A DNA stretch of 64,000 nucleotides from Limnovirga soli (GCF_013106755.1 NZ_WHPF01000018.1:27733-91732); one strand, 5' to 3'. Counted from the stretch's first letter, positions 47,377 through 56,602 are shown. A program made the numbers and translations. The notes: generated from the sequence alone by a model not told the origin.

Positions 47377-47952
47377 CTATTTGTTATTTTCTGTGTTATA
47401 TTTCTTTTCTGCTTCCTGTGCTTTTGTAAAATCCAGTACTACACCATTAATACAATAACGTAATCCGGTTGGTGGCGGACCATCGTCAAACACATGACCT
47501 AAGTGCGATTTGCACCGGCCACACATCACTTCTGTTCGGCTCATTCCATATGTATTATCCTTGGCATATATAATAGAACCTTTGCTAATAGGTTCATAAA
47601 AACTGGGCCAGCCGCAACCACTTTCAAATTTTGTATCACTTTTAAAAAGGGCATTACCACAAACGGCGCAATAATAAGTACCAATTTCTGTGGAGTGCTC
47701 AAATGCGCTGGTATAGGGTCTTTCTGTTCCTTTTTGCCGGGCAACATTGTACACTTCCGGTGAAAGGATTTTTTTCCACTCCTCATCGGCTAATACAACT
47801 TTAGTGGAATCGGTGTTTGAATACACCGGATTTTTTTTCTTAGTGGAACTATCCATAACTGATTGTTTTACTGATTTATTGTTTTGAGAATAACAACCCT
47901 GCACGGATAAGGTGCAAAGTATAAGCACGCTGTAAAAAAATGTAAATTTCAT
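47377..47952 (-). CDS. msrB: peptide-methionine (R)-S-oxide reductase, lipoprotein
   Basis: The protein has 191 residues. An N-terminal lipobox (CTLSVQGCYSQ) indicates an outer or inner membrane lipoprotein facing the periplasm. The MsrB domain repairs oxidised methionine. It shows both zinc CxxC pairs (YCAVCGN and MCGRCKS), FESGCGWPSF and the catalytic cysteine in LRYCINGV. Length beyond the domain is signal and linker. A hairpin terminator lies downstream. Confidence 0.94.
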   Translation of the reverse strand: MKFTFFYSVLILCTLSVQGCYSQNNKSVKQSVMDSSTKKKNPVYSNTDSTKVVLADEEWKKILSPEVYNVARQKGTERPYTSAFEHSTEIGTYYCAVCGNALFKSDTKFESGCGWPSFYEPISKGSIIYAKDNTYGMSRTEVMCGRCKSHLGHVFDDGPPPTGLRYCINGVVLDFTKAQEAEKKYNTENNK

Positions 47953-48082
47953 AATGTGTTCTTATTGCGGTCTTTTCTAATATAACAACTTTTTTATAAA
48001 TACGTTCAATTAAAAGTTCCCTTACATATACGTATTTCAAATGAAGATTGGTTTTGTTAAAGGAAATGTAAAGTGCAGACCT

Positions 48083-48090
48083 TATATTTG
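48083..48090 (+). promoter_or_regulatory. candidate -7 element of adk
   Basis: TATATTTG matches TAnnTTTG and is 25 bp upstream of the adk ATG. No TTTG is seen at the right spacing, so only half of the promoter is supported. Confidence 0.45.
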
Positions 48091-48115
48091 CGGGTAACAC
48101 AAATTGAGCAGCACT

Positions 48116-48694
48116 ATGTTTCATATTATCCTGTTTGGCCCTCCGGGTAGCGGTAAAGGTACACAAAGCGAAAAGTTAATAGCATCGTATGGTCTTAAGC
48201 ATTTAAGTACCGGAGATTTGTTAAGAAACGAGATTGCCAATAAAACCCCATTGGGCCTGGAAGCCAAAAGCCTGATGGATAAAGGCCAGCTGGTACCCGA
48301 TGCTGTTGTAATTGGGATGATAAGTGCTGCCCTGGATGCAAACCCCGAGGTAAAAGGGTTTTTATTTGATGGTTTTCCTCGCACCACAGCACAGGCCGAA
48401 GCTTTGGATAAACTGTTGAAACTTAAAAATAGTGAAATAGGTGTGTTCCTTGCTTTACAGGTAAGCGAAGAAGAACTGGTAAAAAGGTTGTTAAACCGCG
48501 GTTTAACCAGCGGCCGCAGTGATGATACCAATGAAACCATTATTCGTTCCAGAATAACGGAGTACAATACCAAAACATCCTCTGTAGCAGATTATTACAG
48601 GCAAAGCGATAAAGTAGTTATGATACCCGGCGAAGGAAGTATTGATGAAATTTTTGCTGCGCTTAGTAAAGAAATTGATGCCAGGAAAAAATAA
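48116..48694 (+). CDS. adk: adenylate kinase, short form
   Basis: The protein has 192 residues from the ATG at 48116; the TTG four codons earlier follows the probable promoter too closely. It interconverts AMP+ATP and 2 ADP. It shows the P-loop FGPPGSGKGTQ, STGDLLRNEI and the AMP-binding FDGFPRTTAQAEAL. The LID is short, without zinc-binding cysteines (NRGLTSGRSDDTNE), as in other Bacteroidota. A terminator follows at once. Confidence 0.95.
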   Translation: MFHIILFGPPGSGKGTQSEKLIASYGLKHLSTGDLLRNEIANKTPLGLEAKSLMDKGQLVPDAVVIGMISAALDANPEVKGFLFDGFPRTTAQAEALDKLLKLKNSEIGVFLALQVSEEELVKRLLNRGLTSGRSDDTNETIIRSRITEYNTKTSSVADYYRQSDKVVMIPGEGSIDEIFAALSKEIDARKK

Positions 48695-48704
48695 AACTCT
48701 TGCT

Positions 48705-48728
48705 AAAACCCGCTTTAAAGCGGGTTTT
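48705..48728. terminator. rho-independent terminator after adk
   Basis: AAAACCCGCTT and AAGCGGGTTTT form a perfect 11-bp stem with a 2-base loop; a loop of four is likelier in practice. It abuts the stop codon of the convergent membrane gene. Confidence 0.88.
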
Positions 48729-49102
48729 TAATTGTTGTTATTATTACTATTGTTACCAGTACTTTTATTAATAAGGCTTTCTAACAACGAGGTAACCACC
48801 GATAATAAAAAGCTAAATAACAAAGCATACCACCAGTTTTGTACCTGAAAGCCATCTACAATATTGGCAGCTATCTGTATCATAAATACATTTATCACTA
48901 TCAGAAACAAGCCTAGGGTAACTATGGTAATGGGGATGGTTAATATTATAAGCAAGGGCTTTACAAAACTGTTTAATAAAGCCAGTACCACAGCCACTAA
49001 CACAGCCGTTATACTCGAATCTATATTTACCCCGGGCAGCAGATATGCTGCAATTAATGCTGCCAGTGCAGTTATCAGTATTTTACCTAAAAAGTTTGTC
49101 AT
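48728..49102 (-). CDS. PF04020 membrane protein (annotated phage holin family)
   Basis: The protein has 124 residues with four membrane helices (LGKILITALAALIAAYLLPG, ITAVLVAVVLALLNSF, KPLLIILTIPITIVTLGLFL, WWYALLFSFLLSVVTSLLES) and a low-complexity SNNNNN end. This matches the PF04020 family often labelled phage holin, which is in fact a widespread chromosomal membrane protein of unknown function. It is 5 bp downstream of the M16 homologue on the same strand, so it is probably cotranscribed. No prophage genes are near. Confidence 0.8.
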   Translation of the reverse strand: MTNFLGKILITALAALIAAYLLPGVNIDSSITAVLVAVVLALLNSFVKPLLIILTIPITIVTLGLFLIVINVFMIQIAANIVDGFQVQNWWYALLFSFLLSVVTSLLESLINKSTGNNSNNNNN

Positions 49103-49107
49103 GATGT

Positions 49108-50388
49108 TTAAATTACGGTTAGCTCGTAAAATGCGTCTGGTTGTAAATATTTTATTGCCAATGCTTGTATCTCCGCGGAAGTAATATGTTTAATGGTGTC
49201 TATGCTCTTATAAAAATAGGCATCTGTAAGATTATTTAATACATAGTTTTTCCAGCGTCCAATAATCTGGAAAGGGCCATCTAAATCGCCCAAAATAGAG
49301 CCAATCATAAAATTGCGCACCAGTTCCAGCTCTTCCTGTGGTACAGGCTCATTGCGTAAACGCTCCATTTCAAAATATACTTCTTTAATGGTGGCATCAC
49401 ATACATCTCTTCCCGCCTCAGTGCTTACCATCCAGGATGTTTGCTGAATATGGTTTTGTATAAAACTATGTATACCATAGGTATAGCCCTTATCCTCCCT
49501 GATATTGCTCATTAACCGCGAACCAAAAAAACCGCCAAAAATGGTATTCAATACCTGCACTTTCATAAAATCGGGGTGATGCCTGTTGGGGAATGGCCTT
49601 GCTATTCTAATGGATGATTGCACCCCATTTTCGTCGTTTATAAGATGGTGCTTTTTTTCGGTTGCCGGTATAGCCACGGGGTTTACGGCTGGTAATGCGG
49701 TACTGTTTAATGGCAAATTGCCAAAACTGGTATTCAGTTGTTGTTCCAGGTTGGAAGGCAATTTGCCACCCACAAATAAAACGCATTTTCCTTTGGTATA
49801 AAACTGTTGGTAAAACGCAACCAACTCATCCCTTTCCAACGCTTTATAATCATCATGCGAGGTGTAAATACCATATGGGTGCTGAATGCCATATAACAAA
49901 GTATCAATGGTGCGGCTGGCAATAAAGTCTGCCTTTTTTAATTTAACCGTTAATTTTTGCTGTTGGTTTTGTTTATAAATAGCCAGTTCTTCTTCAGGGA
50001 AAATACTATCCGTAATCAGCTCTGCAACAGCAGGTAACAATACCGGCAAATGCTTATTTAAACAGTGAAGTGTAATAGTAGCGGTTTCATTATAACAGGC
50101 ACGGTTAAGATAAGCGCCATAATATTCAAAATGCTCGTTAATGGCAAATGCATTTTTACTGTGTGTGCCATTTTTAAGCATAAAATTGGTGGTGCCTGCT
50201 ACAATATTTTTATGCTCATAAAAATTGCCAGCATAAAATACCCATTCTATTTGTAATACATCGGTTTCGCCGGCATCTACTGCGTATACCTGTACACCGT
50301 TATCCAGTGTAAATAAGGCGCAGGGCTTTAACTGTAAATCAAAATCTATGGCGTCAACAATAGCGGGTTGTATTTTTCTATTTGGCAT
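49108..50388 (-). CDS. M16-family peptidase homologue lacking the zinc motif
   Basis: The protein has 426 residues and a full two-domain M16 fold pattern: LDNGVQVYAV, then GNFYEHKNIVAGTTNFMLKNG, then QNHIQQTSWMVSTEAG. Active M16 enzymes have HxxEH right after the GxxxE segment; here the position reads NFMLK (Asn68-Lys72), so zinc cannot be bound and peptidase activity is not expected. Inactive M16 subunits usually pair with an active one encoded next to them, but none is visible in this window. It may be a chaperone-like or partner subunit. Confidence 0.82.
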   Translation of the reverse strand: MPNRKIQPAIVDAIDFDLQLKPCALFTLDNGVQVYAVDAGETDVLQIEWVFYAGNFYEHKNIVAGTTNFMLKNGTHSKNAFAINEHFEYYGAYLNRACYNETATITLHCLNKHLPVLLPAVAELITDSIFPEEELAIYKQNQQQKLTVKLKKADFIASRTIDTLLYGIQHPYGIYTSHDDYKALERDELVAFYQQFYTKGKCVLFVGGKLPSNLEQQLNTSFGNLPLNSTALPAVNPVAIPATEKKHHLINDENGVQSSIRIARPFPNRHHPDFMKVQVLNTIFGGFFGSRLMSNIREDKGYTYGIHSFIQNHIQQTSWMVSTEAGRDVCDATIKEVYFEMERLRNEPVPQEELELVRNFMIGSILGDLDGPFQIIGRWKNYVLNNLTDAYFYKSIDTIKHITSAEIQALAIKYLQPDAFYELTVI

Positions 50389-50534
50389 ATCCTGTAATTA
50401 GCTGGCAAAAATAGTTGATTAAGCCGTATTGAAATCTGTATAAAAAGTTATGTTATTCCATTGGGCTGCAAACGCGTATTTTTTTAATGCAACAATTGGG
50501 GCAGTGTAGTATAGCAAATGTACCAGCCAAAGTT

Positions 50535-50610
50535 GCGGCTATCCGTTACTACTCCGCCACAAAGCCCTGCACACTGGCTTCAGCGGGGTATCCACTACTA
50601 TCCGCCTGCC
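50535..50610. repeat. family C-like intergenic repeat, diverged
   Basis: GCGGCTATCCGTTACTACTC is followed by AAAGCCCTGCACACTGGCTT and CTATCCGC. It only loosely follows the family C copies. Confidence 0.4.
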
Positions 50611-50699
50611 CTTCGGCTGTGGAATAATGCCAGTCGGTAAATGCCGCTGCAATAAAGCGAGGCGTAATTTTTTTATGCTTAGCTGCTTATAGTGATGGG

Positions 50700-50720
50700 G
50701 TACAAGTGAGTGACACAACA
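50700..50720 (+). repeat. composite intergenic repeat, degenerate core
   Basis: GTACAAGTGAGTGACACAAC is followed by aggcgatgcc and, about 18 bp later, CTGCCGGCTACC. Confidence 0.7.
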
Positions 50721-50787
50721 GGCGATGCCCAAAGCCCTGCTGCCGGCTACCATTCCTGTATTTATTTGCTAATTAGTACAACAAAAA

Positions 50788-50817
50788 TTGGTATCGGCTT
50801 ATTTGCGTTTATCTTTG
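50788..50817 (+). promoter_or_regulatory. Bacteroidota promoter of mfd
   Basis: TTG (50788-50790), a 19-bp spacer and TATCTTTG (50810-50817) match the consensus. The ATG at 50826 is only 8 bp further, giving a very short leader. Confidence 0.75.
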
Positions 50818-50825
50818 CGGCGCAA

Positions 50826-53800
50826 ATGAACTTAAGTGTGTTGCAGGATCAGTATATTAAATCTCCCCGCCTTTTTCAACTGGCGGACAAGCTTTCTTTT
50901 GCCCAACCCCAAAAGATTTTTTTGCAACATTTATTGGGTAGCAGTGCAGAATTTGTGGTTAGCAGTGTGTTTATGCACCCCAACTGCGCAGAATTAAACC
51001 ACCTGGTGGTAATGAACGATGCCGAGGAAGCTGCCTATTTTCATAACACATTAGAGAACCTTACCAGTGCATTAGACCTTTTTTATTTTCCGGCCTCGTT
51101 TAAAAACCGTAAAAATTTTAAGCTGCTCAACTCCTCGCATGTAATGCTGCGTACAGAAATGCTTACCCGTTTGGCAGCCGGCGGCAATAAAAAAATTATA
51201 GTCACTTATCCCGAAGCCTTGTTTGAAAAAGTAGTACTGTCTAAAACACTTACCGGCAATATTATTAGCATAAAAGTAAACGAAACCATTAACCCGGATA
51301 ACCTGATGGAGTTATTTGTAATGTATGGTTTTGAACGAACAGATTTTGTGTACGAGCCAGGGCAATTTGCCTTACGTGGCGGCATTTTGGATATTTACTC
51401 ATACGGTAATGAAAAACCCTACCGCGTAGAACTATTTGGAAACGAGGTAGACAGCATTAGAATTTTTGATCCGGAAACCCAGTTAAGTGAGCGTAAACTG
51501 CTACAGGTAAATATTATACCCAATATAGAAACCCAGTTTGATAGCGGCGAAAAAGTATCGCTACTGGATTTTTTGCAGGAAAATACAGTGGTATGGCTAA
51601 AAGACTGGGATGTAATTAAGGAGAAAATTCAGGTACAGGAAGAAGACCTGGAAGGTTTTATGGCTTTGCTGGCCGATGGCTTTAAAATGCAGCAGGCCGA
51701 TGAGGATGAAGATACCCGCATAGTAAAAGAAGTAAAATGGGATGATTTTGTAAAAGCCGCCACCATTGAACAGCAATTACAGCCCAGGCATGTGGTAGAA
51801 TTTGGGTATAAAGCCCATTTGGCCAATGTTGAAATAGGCTTTAATACCAAAACACAACCTTCTTTTAACCGCCAGTTCGATTTGTTAATTAAGGACTTAA
51901 AAGCACACGAAAACGCCAAATACAGTATATACATTTTTGCGGAGCAAGCCCGCCAGTTAGAAAGGCTAAACAGCATTTTTGCCGATTTAAAAACCGAGAT
52001 ACAATTTGTGCCGGTGCCTACTTCTATACACGAAGGGTTTATTGATGAAGACCTGAAAGTGGTTTGTTATACCGATCACCAGATTTTTCAACGTTACCAT
52101 AAATACAGGGTAAAACAGGCCTATAATAAAAATAAGGCGCTTACCCTTAAAACCCTGCGAGACCTGCAACCCGGCGATTATGTTACCCATATTGACCATG
52201 GTGTGGGTACCTACAGCGGTTTGCAAAAACTGGAAGTAAATGGCAAAATGCAGGAAGCCGTAAGGATTATTTATAAAGACAGTGATATACTCTATGTAAA
52301 TATTAACTCCCTGCATAAAATATCCAAATACACCGGTAAAGAAGGTACCCTGCCCAAAATAAACAAACTGGGCAGCGATGTTTGGAACAGGTTAAAAGAA
52401 AAAACCAAGGCTAAGGTTAAAGAAATTGCGTTCGACCTTATAAAACTATATGCCCAGCGTAAAGCCCAACAAGGCTTTGCCCATACGCCGGATAATTATA
52501 TGCAAACTGAACTGGAAGCATCTTTTATTTACGAAGACACGCCAGATCAAAGCAAAGCCACAGCCGATGTAAAAAAAGATATGGAAAGTGCCAGCCCTAT
52601 GGACAGGCTGGTTTGCGGCGATGTAGGTTTTGGCAAAACCGAAATTGCTATCCGGGCAGCATTTAAAAGCTGTGTGGATGGAAAGCAGGCTGCAGTTTTG
52701 GTACCCACCACCATTCTGGCTTTTCAGCACTATAAAACATTTAAAGACAGGTTAAAGGATTTCCCAGTAACGGTAGATTATATCAACCGCTTTAAATCTG
52801 CCAAAGAAAAAAAGGAAACCTTACAACGCCTGCAGGAAGGTAAAATAGATATCATTATTGGCACCCATGGCATTTTGGGTAAGGAAGTGAAGTTTAAAGA
52901 TTTGGGTATTTTAATTATTGATGAAGAGCAAAAATTTGGCGTTGGCCATAAGGAAAAACTAAAAACCCTTAAAACCAATGTAGACTCTTTAACCCTAACG
53001 GCTACACCCATTCCGCGTACGTTGCAATTCTCTTTAATGGGTGCCCGTGATTTAAGTATCATCAATACACCACCACCCAACAGGCAACCCATACAAACAG
53101 AAGTAAGGGTGTTTAACGACGATTTTATTCGCGAAGCCATTTACTACGAAACAGAACGTGGCGGACAAGTGTTCTTTATACATAACCGTGTATTGGGACT
53201 CGCCGAAATGGCTGCTATGATACAGGGCCTTTGTCCGGATTTGAGTATTGGCCATGCCCACGGCCAGTTAGAAGGCCACGAACTGGAAGAACGCATCCTT
53301 GATTTTATTGACAAAAAATACGATGTGCTGGTATGCACCAATATTGTAGAAAGCGGGGTAGATATTGCCAATGTAAATACCATCATCATAAATAATGCCC
53401 ACCATTTTGGATTAAGCGATCTGCATCAATTGCGGGGCAGGGTAGGGCGTAGCAATAGAAAAGCATTTTGTTATTTGCTGGCACCGCCCATGAGCAGTTT
53501 GCCTACCGATAGCCGCAAACGTTTACAAACGCTGGAACAATTCAGCGATTTGGGCAGTGGTTTTCAAATTGCCATGCGAGACCTGGATATACGTGGCGCC
53601 GGTAATATGCTGGGTGGCGAGCAAAGTGGTTTTATGGCCGAAATTGGTTTTGAAATGTACCAGAAAATTCTCGACGAAGCCATCCGCGAACTAAAACGCA
53701 CCTCGTTTAAAGAACTGTTTAAAGAAGAAATAAGCAAGCAGGACGATTTTGTAAGCGATTGCACCATCGATACCGATTTGGAAATTCTAATACCCGATAG

Positions 53801-54221
53801 CTATGTAGAAAGTATTACCGAAAGGCTATCGCTATATACCCGTTTAGATAATTGCGAAAACGAAGAAGAGCTGGTACTTTTCCATACAGAAATGATAGAC
53901 CGTTTTGGTCCCATGCCCAAACCGGTAGAAGACCTGTTTACCACACTGCGTTGCCGTAAACTGGCAGTAGCATTGGGTTTCGAGAAAATGAGTTTAAAGC
54001 AGGAAACCCTGCGCTGTTATTTTATCAATAAAAACGATTCGCCCTATTTCGAATCTGCCGTATTTAAAAACGTATTGCAATACCTGCAAACCGGCACCAA
54101 CAAAGCAAGGCTAAAACAGGTAGCCGTTAACTTTCTGCTAATTGCCGATGATATAAAAAATATGGATGCCATGCATCGCTTTCTGCAGCTAATGCACCAG
54201 GCGGTAGTAATACCCCGGTAA
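50826..54221 (+). CDS. mfd: transcription-repair coupling factor Mfd
   Basis: The protein has 1131 residues from the ATG at 50826. Mfd removes RNA polymerase stalled at lesions and recruits UvrA. Domains in order are the UvrB-homology region (FVYEPGQFALRGGILDIYSYG), the RNA polymerase interaction domain (DLQPGDYVTHIDHGVGTYSG), the translocase with Walker A DVGFGKTEIA, DEEQ box (LIIDEEQKFGVGHKEKLK), TATPIPRTLQ, and helicase lobe 2 (QLRGRVGRSNRKAF), then the C-terminal TRCF domain. I reject the longer frame because its first 40 codons overlap the promoter and a repeat. Confidence 0.96.
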   Translation: MNLSVLQDQYIKSPRLFQLADKLSFAQPQKIFLQHLLGSSAEFVVSSVFMHPNCAELNHLVVMNDAEEAAYFHNTLENLTSALDLFYFPASFKNRKNFKLLNSSHVMLRTEMLTRLAAGGNKKIIVTYPEALFEKVVLSKTLTGNIISIKVNETINPDNLMELFVMYGFERTDFVYEPGQFALRGGILDIYSYGNEKPYRVELFGNEVDSIRIFDPETQLSERKLLQVNIIPNIETQFDSGEKVSLLDFLQENTVVWLKDWDVIKEKIQVQEEDLEGFMALLADGFKMQQADEDEDTRIVKEVKWDDFVKAATIEQQLQPRHVVEFGYKAHLANVEIGFNTKTQPSFNRQFDLLIKDLKAHENAKYSIYIFAEQARQLERLNSIFADLKTEIQFVPVPTSIHEGFIDEDLKVVCYTDHQIFQRYHKYRVKQAYNKNKALTLKTLRDLQPGDYVTHIDHGVGTYSGLQKLEVNGKMQEAVRIIYKDSDILYVNINSLHKISKYTGKEGTLPKINKLGSDVWNRLKEKTKAKVKEIAFDLIKLYAQRKAQQGFAHTPDNYMQTELEASFIYEDTPDQSKATADVKKDMESASPMDRLVCGDVGFGKTEIAIRAAFKSCVDGKQAAVLVPTTILAFQHYKTFKDRLKDFPVTVDYINRFKSAKEKKETLQRLQEGKIDIIIGTHGILGKEVKFKDLGILIIDEEQKFGVGHKEKLKTLKTNVDSLTLTATPIPRTLQFSLMGARDLSIINTPPPNRQPIQTEVRVFNDDFIREAIYYETERGGQVFFIHNRVLGLAEMAAMIQGLCPDLSIGHAHGQLEGHELEERILDFIDKKYDVLVCTNIVESGVDIANVNTIIINNAHHFGLSDLHQLRGRVGRSNRKAFCYLLAPPMSSLPTDSRKRLQTLEQFSDLGSGFQIAMRDLDIRGAGNMLGGEQSGFMAEIGFEMYQKILDEAIRELKRTSFKELFKEEISKQDDFVSDCTIDTDLEILIPDSYVESITERLSLYTRLDNCENEEELVLFHTEMIDRFGPMPKPVEDLFTTLRCRKLAVALGFEKMSLKQETLRCYFINKNDSPYFESAVFKNVLQYLQTGTNKARLKQVAVNFLLIADDIKNMDAMHRFLQLMHQAVVIPR

Positions 54222-54306
54222 TAATTCGTTATAAGCGGTATATAATTCATTAATTGTTTATACGGCAAATGGCAGGGTTTAATTATCTTCACTAAAACCA
54301 ACTGCC

Positions 54307-54666
54307 ATGTCAACAAACTCATACCTTGGTACCGATATGCCGCCGGGATACACCCCCACCAGCGACGAAAAAACATTAGCCCTCTTATCGCATGTGCTTA
54401 CGTTTATTGCGCCATTACTGGCACCCCTCATTATTTACCTGGTAAAAAAAGATGAGTCGCACTTTGTAGCAGCGCATGCCAAAGAATCGCTCAATTTTCA
54501 AATAACCATCATTATTATTTTTATAGGCTTGCTGGTATCGGTAATAGGTATTTTATTTATGTGGGCGGCCGGCCTAATTTACGCCGTATTGGTTATTGTA
54601 GCCACCATACGTGCCAGCGAAGGCAAATTGTATAAATACCCCTTCTGTTTGCGCATCATTAAATAG
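54307..54666 (+). CDS. DUF4870 membrane protein
   Basis: The protein has 119 residues. After a Pro-rich N-terminus come three or four helices: LLSHVLTFIAPLLAPLIIYL, ITIIIIFIGLLVSVIGILF and AAGLIYAVLVIVATI, with the conserved KKDESHFVAAHAKESLNFQ between the first two. This is the DUF4870/Tic20-like small membrane protein family of unknown role. It lies 85 bp after mfd and may share its transcript. Confidence 0.85.
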   Translation: MSTNSYLGTDMPPGYTPTSDEKTLALLSHVLTFIAPLLAPLIIYLVKKDESHFVAAHAKESLNFQITIIIIFIGLLVSVIGILFMWAAGLIYAVLVIVATIRASEGKLYKYPFCLRIIK

Positions 54667-54718
54667 CAGGCAAACCATAAAAGACATAGTGCAGTATTAG
54701 CCCGGCCACAACAACAAT

Positions 54719-54745
54719 GGCATCGCCGCTTGCCACGCTCGGTTC
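54719..54745 (-). repeat. composite intergenic repeat, B-type core
   Basis: GGCATCGCCGCTTGCCACGC followed by tcggttc. It is the exact reverse type of the 20511 copy. Confidence 0.8.
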
Positions 54746-54795
54746 AAGGTTCCGCTTTCATGGCATCTTTAAAAAAGCGTGGCAGCCTGCACTGA

Positions 54796-54822
54796 ACTTG
54801 TTTCAGTGTCGCAGGCTTGTAC
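54796..54822 (-). repeat. composite intergenic repeat, degenerate core
   Basis: CTTGTTTCAGTGTCGCAGGC followed by ttgtac, with GCAGCAG 17 bp later. This is the last copy before the island. Confidence 0.65.
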
Positions 54823-55197
54823 GGTTGGGTACTTTGGGCAGCAGGGGCCATATGTTTGCCTGATGCATTTGCATGCTAATCTACAGCCTTTGTGCTATTC
54901 CCCTGTTTTTAAAAAAAGCCCTTTAAATAGCTGCTTGTTGGCAACAAAATACTAATTTACAAATCAATAATTCGCACCCTCATCCCTGTAACAGAGAGTG
55001 CTAGGCGGTACCAAATAATAACAAAACAAAACATATTGCAATTTTTTATAAATTAGATGGATGCTATAAGCAATACAAAATGCATAATACCAGTTTGTTG
55101 ATTTTCAATAGCTTTCCATTATACAGTAGATCGTCTAATAGGATAAATCCTTGAGTTGGTGGCAATAAAATCGTAAACATTTAACTAAACATACAAT

Positions 55198-56601
55198 ATG
55201 AACATAGCTGTAATAATTGGAGTAAGCGTCTATTCTAACTCGAATAATAACCTACCAGGTTGCAAAAATGATGCGGATGCGATTAATCAAATTTTAAAAA
55301 AGACGGATAAGTACGATGAAATTCTATACATAAATAACAATGAAAGTAGTGCGAAAACAAAAGAGCTTTTAAGCAATTTTATTCTGAACAATAAGGGTAC
55401 TGTGATTAATGAATTATTCTTTTATTATTCAGGACATGGAGAGTTTTCAAATGAAGAATTCTACTATGTGCTTTCTGACTTTGATGCTAAAAAGAAAAAT
55501 CAAACATCCTTACAAAACACAGAAATAGATGATTTAGTAAGAACACTTTCTCCTGACCTTGTAATAAAGGTGATTGACGCTTGCCAATCAGGAACTACTT
55601 ACATTAAGGAAGGCAATGTTTTAAATAAGTACTTTAATGACAGCAAAAAGGGATTCAATAATTGTTATTTTCTTAATTCATCATTGAATAATCAATCCTC
55701 TTTTCAAAATGGGAAGCTAAGTTTTTTTACATATAGTTTTATTAAGGCGTTAAAAGAACATAAGACAAAAGAAATAAGGTATAAAGACATTATTGATGTA
55801 ATATCTGATGAATTCTCTGACAACCAAGACCAAACACCATTTTTTGTAATCCAAGCTGATTTGACAGAGAAATTTTGCAGTTTTTCGACAGAACTAAGGG
55901 AGTATCTTAACTCCTTTAACGCTTCAACTGTTTCTGATACAGAGTCGAAGGATGCGCCATTAAAATTAGCAGATCTAGTTAAATTAGACGCCAAGGAATA
56001 CGTGAACAAAGAAGGAGCTCTTCAGGCAGTCGAATTTATTAGAAAAGAATTTGAGAGAATTTCTCTTTCAATAGATTATGCCGAATTGTATAAACTCGAA
56101 ATTAATTTCTTGCAGGAATACAAAACAATTCCGAATACCAGAGTTATCGGTAATTGGTTAAAGGATAATAAAAATGATTTTTTTGCGAAATTAGTTTATG
56201 AAACTAGAGTTGATTATGAAACGGGTGAAGAATATACAACACTGAGTGGATTTGATTTAAAATTTGAACTCCCTTTTAAGGCTATCTCTATTGAGGTGAA
56301 TAGTCTTTACCCAAACCTTGCAAGCTATCAATGCAACACTGTATTTTTAATATCTAAAAAACACATAAGATTCTTCTATTTTGTTACTAACTATATCGAC
56401 GAGAGTTGGGAAAATAAAAATTTGAACACGAAAGAAATAAAATGGATATTTAATGAGGTTAAAATCGCAGATGAGTCGGCAATTAGGTCGGCTATCGAAT
56501 TAATAAAAACAAATATTGAAACCAGAATACAAAATGATTTGAATGCGAAATTTGAAGTAGAACCTAAAGTCGAAGATAAAGTAGATGATTTACCTTTTTA
56601 A
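55198..56601 (+). CDS. caspase-like (C14) protease with unknown C-terminal region
   Basis: The protein has 467 residues. Residues 1-230 are a caspase/metacaspase-like domain starting NIAVIIGVSVYSN...GCKNDADAINQIL. The catalytic dyad is His80 in FYYSGHGEF and Cys129 in VIDACQSGT. No signal peptide is present, so it acts in the cytoplasm. The C-terminal half (about 250-467) has no family I recognise; it ends in a Lys/Asp-rich tail. In other bacteria such proteases are effectors or activators in abortive defence, for example cleaving gasdermins. It is the first gene of the AT-rich island, upstream of a candidate pore-forming protein. Confidence 0.85.
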   Translation: MNIAVIIGVSVYSNSNNNLPGCKNDADAINQILKKTDKYDEILYINNNESSAKTKELLSNFILNNKGTVINELFFYYSGHGEFSNEEFYYVLSDFDAKKKNQTSLQNTEIDDLVRTLSPDLVIKVIDACQSGTTYIKEGNVLNKYFNDSKKGFNNCYFLNSSLNNQSSFQNGKLSFFTYSFIKALKEHKTKEIRYKDIIDVISDEFSDNQDQTPFFVIQADLTEKFCSFSTELREYLNSFNASTVSDTESKDAPLKLADLVKLDAKEYVNKEGALQAVEFIRKEFERISLSIDYAELYKLEINFLQEYKTIPNTRVIGNWLKDNKNDFFAKLVYETRVDYETGEEYTTLSGFDLKFELPFKAISIEVNSLYPNLASYQCNTVFLISKKHIRFFYFVTNYIDESWENKNLNTKEIKWIFNEVKIADESAIRSAIELIKTNIETRIQNDLNAKFEVEPKVEDKVDDLPF

Positions 56602-56602
56602 A

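Larger units (their letters stand above)
50389..50825. other. divergent intergenic region upstream of mfd
   Basis: This 437-bp region holds a family C-like repeat (50535-50610), a degenerate composite repeat (50700-50720) and the mfd promoter. The mfd frame is open from 50706, but that extension codes the repeat and is treated as non-coding. Confidence 0.7.
54667..55197. other. 530-bp boundary between core chromosome and AT-rich island
   Basis: The first half holds the last composite repeats (54719-54745 and 54796-54822). A hairpin with arms GCACCCTC and GAGAGTGC (one mismatch) lies near 54975-55002. Base composition turns AT-rich after about 55010. No gene or att site is clear. Confidence 0.6.

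Noticed and set aside
26007..49102. Prophage (tail-tube-like protein and holin-family protein)
   Set aside because: The two genes are 22 kb apart among housekeeping genes, and PF04020 proteins are ordinary chromosomal membrane proteins despite the holin label.
50706..50825. N-terminal extension of Mfd
   Set aside because: The 40 extra codons cover a composite repeat and the promoter at 50788-50817.
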